Assembly: GCA_005888095.1 (NCBI GenBank) | Contig: VBKF01000118.1 | Coordinates: 1-48,227, forward strand | Source: Deltaproteobacteria bacterium | Lineage (GTDB): Bacteria; Desulfobacterota; Binatia; DP-6 | Length of the DNA: 48,227 nt | Direction: 5' to 3' | Part shown: piece after piece, positions 15,644 to 24,251 of the stretch | Layout: the number at the start of each line of letters is the position of its first letter | Position numbering within the stretch: position 1 is the stretch's first letter | Notes under the pieces: generated by a model | Told to the model about the DNA's origin: nothing | The model's database searches: none | Seen by the model: the letters and a program-made list of their open reading frames with translations, nothing else | Position numbers and translations under genes: made by a program

Positions 15644-17968
15644 ATGGACCGCCTGGTGACGTGGCTGATCGCCCACGGCGGCCGGGTGGTCGGCGGCGTC
15701 CTCCTGGTGTCGCTCGGCCTCGGCCTCGCGGCCGTCCGCCTGACGCTCGAGTTCCGCGAGGGCGACCTGCTGCCGCAGGGCCACCCGTTCATCGCCGTCC
15801 ACAACCGCTACCACCGGAACTTCAGCGAGGCGAACGTCCTCGCGGTCATGGTCGAGGCGCGTAGCGGGACGATCTTCACGGCCCCGATCCTGGCCACGAT
15901 CTTTCGCGCCACCGAGGCGGTCGACCGGCTCCCCGGGGTGAACCACGACCAGGTCACGTCGGTGGCGCACCGCATGACGCGCTGGGCGCGCGTGCGGCCG
16001 GGCGGCATGATCGCGAGCGAGCCGATCATGCTCCGCCCGCCGACGGGCGACGCGGAGGCGGCCGAGATCCGGCGCCTCGTCCTCCAGTCGTACGTCTTCG
16101 GCTCGATGGTCTCCATCGACGAGCACGCCGCGCTCATCCGCGCCGGCTTCGACGAGCGCCGCCTCGACTACCGCCGCCTGTTCGACGCCGTGAACGCGAC
16201 GGTGCTGTCCCTCGCCGACGAGCGCGTGGCCGTCTACGTGAGCGGGCAACCGCGCCTGAATGGATGGATCCTGCGCCTGGAGAGCGAGGTGCTCGCCGCC
16301 TTCGCGGTCGCGATCGTCCTCACCTGGGTGCTGCTGTACGCCTACTTCCGCGACTGGCGAGGTGCGCTCCGGCCGACCATCTCCGGCGGTCTCGCGGCGC
16401 TCTGGGGATTCGGCCTCATGCGGCTCACGGGCTTCGCGCTGAACCCGTTGACCCTCGTCATCCCGTTCCTCATCACGGCGCGCGCCGTCAGCCACTCGGC
16501 CCAGATGCACGACCGCTACTACGAGGAGCTGGCGCGCGGCCAGCCGAAGGCGGGCGCGATCGGAAGCTCATTCGTCGGCCTCTTCGCGCCCACGATGGCC
16601 GGCATCCTGACCGACGCGCTCGGCGTGCTCGCGATCGGCATCGTCGCCATCCCGGCGCTCAGGCAGCTCGCCGTGACCGCGACGCTCTGGCTCCTCTCGC
16701 TGATCGTCACCGAGCTCCTCCTGAACCCGATCGTCTACAGCCGGCTCCGCGCGCCCGAGCCCCGGACCATCGGCGCCCGCGAGACGAGCTGGCTCGCGCG
16801 GGCGCTCGACCGGCTGGCCGACGGCGTCCTCGGGCCGCGCGGCCGCTGGGTGGCGCTCGGCAGCGGCGGCGCCGTGCTCGCCGTGGCCGTCGCGCTCCTG
16901 CCGGGCATGCAGATCGGCGATCCCGGCTCGGCGTCGCGTATCCTGGCCGCCGGAGCCGAGTACAACCGGAGCCACCGCGCCGTGCAGGACGCCTTCGGCG
17001 GCAGCGAGCCGTTCATGGTGGTGGCGGAGGGCGACGGCCGCGATGCGCTCCAGCGCGTGGGCGTCCTCCGCACCATCGAGAGCTTCCAGCGCTTCCTCGA
17101 GCGCACCCCGGTCGTCGGGGCGAGCTTCTCGCTCGTCGACATCCTGAAGAGCATGGGGCAGCTCTTCCACGAGCTCGAGCCGCGGTGGGCCGTCATCCCC
17201 GAGGAAGAGCGGGCCATCCGCACGATGTTCTTCACCTACTGGGGGTCCGTCTTCCCGAGCACGAGCACCCAGTACTTCACGCCCGACTTCGCGACCGCGC
17301 CCATCACCTTCTACTGCCGGGACCACACGGTGGAGCACGTGCGCGCGCTGGTCGCCGCCGCGCGCGAGTTCATCGCGACGCATCCCCTGCCGCACGTCCA
17401 GTTCCGCCTGGCAGGCGGCTTCATCGGCGTCATGGCCGCCATCTACGACGAGATCCTCCGCAGCCAGGCCCGCATGACCGCCGCCTCGTTCCTGGTGATC
17501 TTCCTGGTGCTCGTGCCGACCTACCGCTCGGTGACGGCGGCGGTGCTGCTCGTGGTTCCGCTCGCGCTCGCCAACGTCATCGTCAACGCCTACATGGCGG
17601 CGCGCGGCATCGGCCTCGACCTGAACACCTTGCCGGTCATCGGGGTCGGCGTCGGCTTCGGCGTCGACTACGGCATCTACATCCTGAGCCGCGTCGCCGA
17701 GGCGATGCGCGGCGGGACGTCGCTCGAGGGCGCCACGCACGAGGCGCTGCGCCACGCCGGGCGTACCGTCGCGTTCACCGCGCTCACGATGACCGCGGGC
17801 ATGCTGTGCTTCACGGCGACGGCGCTTCGCTTCGTCGGCGAGATGGCCGCGCTCCTGGCGCTGTGGATGGTGAGTAGCGCGGCGACGGCGCTGGTGGTGC
17901 TGCCGGCGCTGCTGGTGGTGATCCGGCCGCGCTTTCTCGTCGCAGGACGCGACGAGGCCGGCCGGTGA
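15644..17968 (+). CDS. MMPL/RND-family transporter
   Basis: The ATG at 15644 (MDRLVTWLIAHGG) is placed just before the first membrane helix; upstream codons in the same frame overlap the pirin promoter region. The 774-residue product has the duplicated RND layout: TM1, a large extracytoplasmic loop (about 40-200), a bundle of five helices (205-360), TM7 near 405, a second loop and a last bundle from about 610. The second bundle contains GVGVGFGVDYGIYIL, the conserved TM10-like motif with Asp used for proton coupling. The family includes lipid and hopanoid exporters; the cargo is unknown. No membrane-fusion or outer-membrane partner is adjacent. Confidence 0.88.
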   Translation: MDRLVTWLIAHGGRVVGGVLLVSLGLGLAAVRLTLEFREGDLLPQGHPFIAVHNRYHRNFSEANVLAVMVEARSGTIFTAPILATIFRATEAVDRLPGVNHDQVTSVAHRMTRWARVRPGGMIASEPIMLRPPTGDAEAAEIRRLVLQSYVFGSMVSIDEHAALIRAGFDERRLDYRRLFDAVNATVLSLADERVAVYVSGQPRLNGWILRLESEVLAAFAVAIVLTWVLLYAYFRDWRGALRPTISGGLAALWGFGLMRLTGFALNPLTLVIPFLITARAVSHSAQMHDRYYEELARGQPKAGAIGSSFVGLFAPTMAGILTDALGVLAIGIVAIPALRQLAVTATLWLLSLIVTELLLNPIVYSRLRAPEPRTIGARETSWLARALDRLADGVLGPRGRWVALGSGGAVLAVAVALLPGMQIGDPGSASRILAAGAEYNRSHRAVQDAFGGSEPFMVVAEGDGRDALQRVGVLRTIESFQRFLERTPVVGASFSLVDILKSMGQLFHELEPRWAVIPEEERAIRTMFFTYWGSVFPSTSTQYFTPDFATAPITFYCRDHTVEHVRALVAAAREFIATHPLPHVQFRLAGGFIGVMAAIYDEILRSQARMTAASFLVIFLVLVPTYRSVTAAVLLVVPLALANVIVNAYMAARGIGLDLNTLPVIGVGVGFGVDYGIYILSRVAEAMRGGTSLEGATHEALRHAGRTVAFTALTMTAGMLCFTATALRFVGEMAALLALWMVSSAATALVVLPALLVVIRPRFLVAGRDEAGR

Positions 17969-17972
17969 GAGG

Positions 17973-18146
17973 TCAGCTCGCCGCGTTCTGCAGCGTCGTC
18001 GCGGCCTGGTTCCAGAGCGACGTGATGTTCGTGCCGACGAGCTGGACCGCCGCGATCACGGCGATGGTGATCACCGCGAGGGCGATGGCATACTCCGCGA
18101 GGTCCTGCCCGCGCTCATCGCGAATCAACTGCCTCGCGAATCTCAT
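17973..18146 (-). CDS. Flp-type pilin, copy 2 of a tandem pair
   Basis: A 57-residue prepilin starting at the Met before RFARQLIRDERG, with GAGGG 6 to 7 bases upstream. The short basic leader ends in Gly. The mature part begins QDLAEYAIALAV, with the Glu at +5 that class IVb pilins need, and continues as one hydrophobic helix. It closely matches the copy at 18155-18328, which precedes it by 8 bp, so both should be on one transcript. No prepilin peptidase or Tad secretion gene is in the window. Confidence 0.88.
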   Translation of the reverse strand: MRFARQLIRDERGQDLAEYAIALAVITIAVIAAVQLVGTNITSLWNQAATTLQNAAS

Positions 18147-18154
18147 GTCAGCCC

Positions 18155-18328
18155 TCAACTCGCGGCATTCTGCAGCCCGGTCGCCGCTTGGTTCCAAAGC
18201 GTGGTGACGCGTGTGCCGACGAGCTGGACCGCCGCGATCACCGCGATCGTGATCACCGCGAGCGCGATCGCGTACTCCGCGAGGTCCTGCCCGCGTTCAT
18301 CCCGAATCAACCGCCTGGCCAATGTCAT
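18155..18328 (-). CDS. Flp-type pilin, copy 1 of a tandem pair
   Basis: A 57-residue prepilin with the same leader-GQDLAEYAIALAV arrangement, preceded by AAGGGGC. It differs from copy 2 at a handful of positions (TLARR for RFARQ near the start, RVTTLWNQAATG for NITSLWNQAATT near the end). Flp pilins are assembled by Tad systems into adhesive fibres. Two genes could tune fibre composition or raise dosage. A sigma-54-like promoter and a structured leader lie upstream. Confidence 0.88.
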   Translation of the reverse strand: MTLARRLIRDERGQDLAEYAIALAVITIAVIAAVQLVGTRVTTLWNQAATGLQNAAS

Positions 18329-18357
18329 GTCAGCCCCTTCCCGGGGTGCCCGCACTC

Positions 18358-18388
18358 GAGCGCCGGAGCGGCGCTCGTCCCCGGGGAC
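18358..18388 (-). promoter_or_regulatory. Two stem-loops in the pilin leader
   Basis: GAGCGCC-GGAGC-GGCGCTC (18358-18376) is a 7-bp stem with a 5-base loop. It is followed directly by the 12-base palindrome GTCCCCGGGGAC (18377-18388). On the minus strand both would sit about 30 to 60 bases before the first pilin ATG, inside the transcript if the sigma-54-like promoter is used. They may stabilise the mRNA or control translation. Confidence 0.4.
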
Positions 18389-18413
18389 CCGTGATCCAAG
18401 AGTGTAGGACCGT

Positions 18414-18429
18414 AGCAAGGTCGATGCCT
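18414..18429 (-). promoter_or_regulatory. Sigma-54-like promoter for the pilin pair
   Basis: The minus strand reads AGGCATCGACCTTGCT, with GG-N10-GC spacing and a TTGCT -12 element; it deviates from TGGCAC-N5-TTGC at two positions. It would start transcription about 75 bases before the first pilin ATG. Sigma-54 control is common for pilin genes, but no activator gene is nearby. Confidence 0.4.
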
Positions 18430-18624
18430 CGGCGGAAAACGGGTCGCCCCGCCGCATCCCCCTTTAGATTGAAGGTTTCGCCTTCCCGCCGGGCACGGTG
18501 GACCGTTACAAACCTGACGGTTGCGACACATGCGCGGTCACGCCGGCAGAGGATGCCGGGTCGTGCGATCACGGTTGTCGGCGGATCCCTTTTCCACTAG
18601 CCTCCCCGCTCCCCGTCCGAAACC

Positions 18625-20676
18625 ATGGTCCGGCCGACGCGCTCGTCATCGAATCACCGGCCGCGAGCCCAGAGGAGCGGGCGGCATCGGGAAAGAGCGG
18701 AGGCCGTTCGTCGTCCGAAGACCGTCGGCGGCGTGCTACCTGCGCTGGCCCTCGCGCTCCTCGTCGTCGCGGCCTACCTCCCAGCTCTGCACGCGGGCTT
18801 CATCTGGGACGACGACGCGTACGTCACGGCCAATGCGACGCTGCGGACGCTCGACGGGCTCCGGCGCATCTGGCTCGAGCCGGGCGCCGTCCCGCAGTAC
18901 TACCCGCTCACCTTCACGAGCCTCTGGCTCGACCATCACCTCTGGGGAGTCCAACCTCTCGGCTATCACCTCGTCAACGTGCTCCTGCACGGCGCCAATG
19001 TGATCCTCGTCTGGGTGATTGGGCGGCGGCTCGCGCTGCCCGGCGCGTGGCTCGCGGCGGCGGTGTTCGCCGTCCATCCGGTGCACGTCGAGTCGGTCGC
19101 CTGGGTCACGGAGCGGAAGAACGTGCTCTCGGGCGCGCTCTACCTCGCCGCCTTCCTCGCCTACCTGCGCGCCGCCGGCGGCGCGCGCGCGGCCTATGGC
19201 CTGGCCCTCGGCCTCTTCGCCGGCGCGCTCCTGGCGAAGACGGTCACCTGCACGCTGCCGGTCGTGCTCCTCCTCGTCCTCTGGTGGAGGCGAGGCCGCG
19301 TCGACATCACGCCCCTCATCCCCTTCTTCGTGCTCGGAGCGGCCTCGGGGCTCGTGACCGCCTGGATGGAGGCGCACCACGTCGGCGCGACGGGGGCGCT
19401 ATGGAGGCTGTCGCTCCTCGACCGCTGTCTGATCGCCGGCCGCGCGCTCTGGTTCTATGCCGGCAAGCTCCTCTGGCCACATCCGCTCGCCTTCATCTAC
19501 GCGCGCTGGCACGTCGACGCCGCGGTCTGGTGGCAGTACCTGTTCCCCCTCGCGGCGGCCGCGACCGTGGCGGCTCTCCACCTCGCACGAGGGCGGATCG
19601 GGAGCGGGCCGCTGGTCGCCGTGCTCTGCTACGTCGCGACCCTCGCGCCCGCGCTCGGGTTCGTCAACGTCTACCCGATGCGCTACTCGTTCGTCGCCGA
19701 CCACTTCCAGTACCTGGCGAGCCTGCCGCTCATCGCCCTCGCCGCGGCCGGCGCGACGCGCCTTCCCCGGCCGCAGGTGATCGGGGCGGGCGTGCTCTTG
19801 GTGCTCGGCGCGCTCGCGTGGCGGCAGGGCCTCGTCTATCGCGACGCGGAGACCGTCTGGCGCGACACGCTCGCCAAGGATCCCGACTCCTCCATGGCGC
19901 ACATCAACCTGGGCATGCTGCTCTCCGACGACGGGCGCGTCCCGGAGGCGATCGTACACTTCCGGGAGGCGCTGCGCATCGACCCGGAGGACGGCGAGGC
20001 GCACGACGACCTCGGCAACGCGCTCGCGTCCGAGGGCAAGCTCGACGAGGCGATCGCCGAGTACGGCGCCGCGCTCGGCATGAAGGGCGACCACGCCCTC
20101 GTACACAACAACCTCGGCAATGCGCTCGCCGCCTCCGGGCGGCTCGAGGACGCCGCCGCCCACTATCGCGAGGCGATCCGCGAGAAGCCCGGCTACGCCG
20201 ATCCGCACAGCAACCTCGGCAACGTGCTCGCCGCGACGGAGCGCCTCGCCGACGCCACCGCCGAGTACGAGGCGGCGCTCCGACTCGACCCGGGCTACGC
20301 CGATGCGCACGCCAACCTCGCCGCCGTCCTCGCCGCCCAGGGCGATCTCGACGGGGCGATCGCCCACTACCAGGCGCTGCTCGCCGCGAGGCCGCGCTCG
20401 GCGCAGGCGCACTACGACCTGGCGACGGCGCTCGCGGCGCGCGCGCGGCAGACCGAGGCGACCGCACACTACCGCGAGGCGCTGCGCCTGCGTCCGGACT
20501 GGCCAGAGGCGCTCGACGGTCTCGCGGCGAGCTACGCGGCGGACGGGCAATGGGAGGCCGCCGTCGCGACCGCCGAGCGCGCCGTCCGAACGGCCACCGC
20601 CGCGGGCGAGACCGACGTCGCGGGTGCGATCCGGGAGCGGCTCGCACGCTACCGTGCGCGCGGCGCGGAGCGATAG
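18625..20676 (+). CDS. TMTC-like polytopic membrane protein with C-terminal TPR repeats
   Basis: The 683-residue product has about ten membrane helices (from residue 38 to about 410), then six to seven tetratricopeptide repeats (about 420-660) such as AEAIVHFREALRIDPE-like units. The first extracytoplasmic loop contains FIWDDDAYVTAN, the acidic motif typical of GT-C-type glycosyltransferases of the TMTC/PMT group, and VHPVHVESVAWVTERKNVLSG is a conserved block of this bacterial family. A glycosyl transfer from a lipid donor to protein is possible but unproven. The ATG at 18625 has no visible ribosome-binding site; a GTG at 18733 nearer the first helix is an alternative. Confidence 0.8.
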   Translation: MVRPTRSSSNHRPRAQRSGRHRERAEAVRRPKTVGGVLPALALALLVVAAYLPALHAGFIWDDDAYVTANATLRTLDGLRRIWLEPGAVPQYYPLTFTSLWLDHHLWGVQPLGYHLVNVLLHGANVILVWVIGRRLALPGAWLAAAVFAVHPVHVESVAWVTERKNVLSGALYLAAFLAYLRAAGGARAAYGLALGLFAGALLAKTVTCTLPVVLLLVLWWRRGRVDITPLIPFFVLGAASGLVTAWMEAHHVGATGALWRLSLLDRCLIAGRALWFYAGKLLWPHPLAFIYARWHVDAAVWWQYLFPLAAAATVAALHLARGRIGSGPLVAVLCYVATLAPALGFVNVYPMRYSFVADHFQYLASLPLIALAAAGATRLPRPQVIGAGVLLVLGALAWRQGLVYRDAETVWRDTLAKDPDSSMAHINLGMLLSDDGRVPEAIVHFREALRIDPEDGEAHDDLGNALASEGKLDEAIAEYGAALGMKGDHALVHNNLGNALAASGRLEDAAAHYREAIREKPGYADPHSNLGNVLAATERLADATAEYEAALRLDPGYADAHANLAAVLAAQGDLDGAIAHYQALLAARPRSAQAHYDLATALAARARQTEATAHYREALRLRPDWPEALDGLAASYAADGQWEAAVATAERAVRTATAAGETDVAGAIRERLARYRARGAER

Positions 20677-20774
20677 CCCGATCGCGTTGCCCGTCGCTCG
20701 GGCAGACGCGCCCCGTCACGGAGTCACGGCGCCCTGAGCCGTCTTCACCAGCCGTTTCCGGCCGGACGGGCGGT

Positions 20775-20828
20775 CTAGGGGAATTCCCTAGTATCCATTG
20801 GCGGAATCACCAATTGCGGAATTCCCTA
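20775..20828. promoter_or_regulatory. Array of short direct and inverted repeats upstream of the copper-oxidase operon
   Basis: GGAATTCCCTA occurs twice (20780-20790 and 20818-20828, 38 bp apart), each with the palindromic core GGAATTCC. Between them ATTGG (20797-20801) and CCAAT (20810-20814) form an inverted repeat. The AT-richer array stands out from the GC-rich surroundings and lies 57 to 110 bp before the multicopper oxidase ATG. It may bind a dimeric regulator. Confidence 0.4.
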
Positions 20829-20884
20829 CAGTCCGCGCATAGCGCACAGCGGGAGCCACCGGTGCAATCAGGGAGAACCCGCAA

Positions 20885-22597
<1,713 letters not shown>

Positions 22598-22604
22598 GGA
22601 CAGC

Positions 22605-23204
22605 ATGAACCGGAGAACGTTCCTCGCCGCCGGAGCCATGTCCGCGATCGGCTGCGCCGCCCTCAGGGGCGGCCCGGGAGCCCGCCAGGCCGTCGAGCGG
22701 CGGAGCCGCCTCCCGAACGTCCCACTGCAAACCCACGAGGGAAAGACGGTCCGGTTCTACGACGACCTGGTACGGGGGCGGATCGTGACCGTGAATTTCA
22801 TGTACGCGCGATGCCAGAACATCTGTCCCGGGATGACCAGCAACCTCGCCATGGTTCAACGCGCCCTCGGCGAGCGCGTCGGCCGGGACATCTTCATGTA
22901 CTCGATCACGCTGAAGCCGGAGGAGGACACGCCCGCGGTGCTGAGGAGCTACGCCGCCGCCTACGGCGTGAAGCCGGGGTGGCTGTTCCTCACGGGACAG
23001 CCCGACGATGTCGAGACGCTCCGCCGGCGGCTCGGCTTCGTCGACCCGGACCCCGCCCTCGATGCAGACACGTCGCAGCACATCGGCGTGGTCCTGTACG
23101 GGAACGACGCGCTCGAGCGGTGGGCGGCGTGCCCGGCGCTGACCGATCCCGAGGAGATGGCGAAGTACATCCGGTGGATGGAGGGGCGGAAGCGGCCGGC
23201 GTGA
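22605..23204 (+). CDS. SCO1/SenC-family copper-binding thioredoxin-like protein
   Basis: A 199-residue protein with the copper site of SCO proteins: CxxxC (C70, C74) in YARCQNICPGM and H159 in SQHIGVV. The thioredoxin fold is seen from about residue 40. The N-terminus has a twin-arginine-like NRRTFLAAG followed by AIGC, a possible lipoprotein cleavage site at C17. GAGGA lies just before the start. SCO proteins deliver or reduce copper for cupro-enzymes, usually cytochrome oxidase. Here the direct neighbour is the multicopper oxidase, which suggests it may serve that enzyme. Confidence 0.92.
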   Translation: MNRRTFLAAGAMSAIGCAALRGGPGARQAVERRSRLPNVPLQTHEGKTVRFYDDLVRGRIVTVNFMYARCQNICPGMTSNLAMVQRALGERVGRDIFMYSITLKPEEDTPAVLRSYAAAYGVKPGWLFLTGQPDDVETLRRRLGFVDPDPALDADTSQHIGVVLYGNDALERWAACPALTDPEEMAKYIRWMEGRKRPA

Positions 23205-23228
23205 GGGCTGAACGGCGGGTCTGTCAGC

Positions 23229-24125
23229 TCACTCGATCGGCACGCGCCCGCCGATGCCGACCATGCGCAGCCGGCCGGACGGCTCGCGCAGCTCCACACC
23301 CTCGGCGCCGATGCGGGTGGCGCGCCGGTCGCCCAGCTGAGCCCCTTCGGTCAGCGTGATCGTCTCGGTGGGCGTGCGGAACATCGCCTGGCGGACGTCG
23401 CCGAGGAGGCTGACTCCCTCCAGCGTCGCGGTGGTCGGGGCCGGCGCGAGGACGGAGGATGCTGCCGGAGTTGACACCGGGGCCGCGGCGCCTGGCTGAG
23501 CGTCTGGCACGGGCATCGCCGCGGACGCGGCGACCACCGCAGCCGATCGGATCCGCCCGTCGTCCGCGGGCGACGGCGCCGATGGCGGACGCCTCATCGG
23601 GATCCCGATCAGCACCGCGGCACCCAGGGCAGCGGCCGCCACGCTCGCCTTGCGCAGCCAGGTCTTCGGTGACGGCGCCACGTGCTCGCGCCGGTCGAGC
23701 GCGACGCGCAGGCTCAGCGCGGCCTCCCACCGCGGACGCTCCGCACGGGTCGACGCGACCCACGCATCGGGCGCGGCCGGACCGAGGACGGTCAGCGCGG
23801 GGCTCGAGGCGGAGTGCATCGACGAGCCGATCAATCCCAACGACTGCGGGCCCAACAACGGCGGGATTTGCGACGCCAGCGCGGGGAGGCTCGCCGTCGG
23901 AGCCGGCGCTCGAAGCACGAGTTCCCGGCGAGGCCGGTAGCGAACGCGGCGCTCCTCGGCAAAGGCGAGGATGATCTTGACCGCCAGACGGTTCGGCTGC
24001 GCCCGACCCGACTCCCACCGGGAGATCGTGGAGGGCGCCCACCCGAGCGCGCGGCCGAACTCCGCCCGCGTCATGCCCAGGGCCTGGCGGATGGCGCGGA
24101 TCATCTCGTGCGGTTGGCCGCCCAC
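23229..24125 (-). CDS. Membrane-anchored XRE regulator with C-terminal GspC/PilP-like domain
   Basis: The 298-residue product starts with an XRE helix-turn-helix (about 8-58: TRAEFGRALGWAPSTISRW), then a Pro/Ala-rich linker and an acyl-free spacer. A short hydrophobic membrane segment follows at about 161-177, just after the basic KTWLRKA. After a second Pro/Ala linker the last 68 residues (231-298: LEGVSLLGDV, ATRIGAEGVELREPSG) match the beta-rich pattern of the GspC/PulC homology region of type II secretion. This arrangement would let a periplasmic domain signal to a DNA-binding domain. An internal Met at 24104 is an alternative start. It is the last gene of a run with the M50/HlyD gene. 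Confidence 0.7.
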   Translation of the reverse strand: MGGQPHEMIRAIRQALGMTRAEFGRALGWAPSTISRWESGRAQPNRLAVKIILAFAEERRVRYRPRRELVLRAPAPTASLPALASQIPPLLGPQSLGLIGSSMHSASSPALTVLGPAAPDAWVASTRAERPRWEAALSLRVALDRREHVAPSPKTWLRKASVAAAALGAAVLIGIPMRRPPSAPSPADDGRIRSAAVVAASAAMPVPDAQPGAAAPVSTPAASSVLAPAPTTATLEGVSLLGDVRQAMFRTPTETITLTEGAQLGDRRATRIGAEGVELREPSGRLRMVGIGGRVPIE

Positions 24126-24225
24126 GAGGTGCCGAATGGAGCAACCCCTATGCCCGGCGCGCAGGTGTCGCTACGGCTCGAAATCGCTGCTGGCGGACGC
24201 CGAAGCGGTCAGGAAAATGTCAGGC

Positions 24226-24247
24226 GTTCGTTCAGGAATGAACGAAC
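24226..24247. promoter_or_regulatory. Perfect 9-bp inverted repeat between the M50/HlyD and XRE genes
   Basis: GTTCGTTCA-GGAA-TGAACGAAC is a perfect 9-bp inverted repeat with a 4-base spacer. It begins 5 bases after the stop of the M50/HlyD gene and about 100 bp before the regulator start on the minus strand. It could be an operator for the XRE protein, or a weak terminator or attenuator; only a short T run (ATTTTCC) follows. Confidence 0.4.
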
Positions 24248-24251
24248 CTGT

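Larger units (their letters stand above)
17973..18336. repeat. Tandem duplication of the pilin gene (182-bp offset)
   Basis: Two 174-bp pilin genes repeat at a 182-bp offset, with the same TGTCAGCCC spacer and ribosome-binding region after each start. This shows a local head-to-tail gene duplication. Confidence 0.85.

Noticed and set aside
20676-20703. GCCCGA / TCGGGC hairpin after the TMTC-like gene
   Set aside because: The 16-base loop and lack of a T run make it a poor terminator; it is close to what chance gives in GC-rich sequence.
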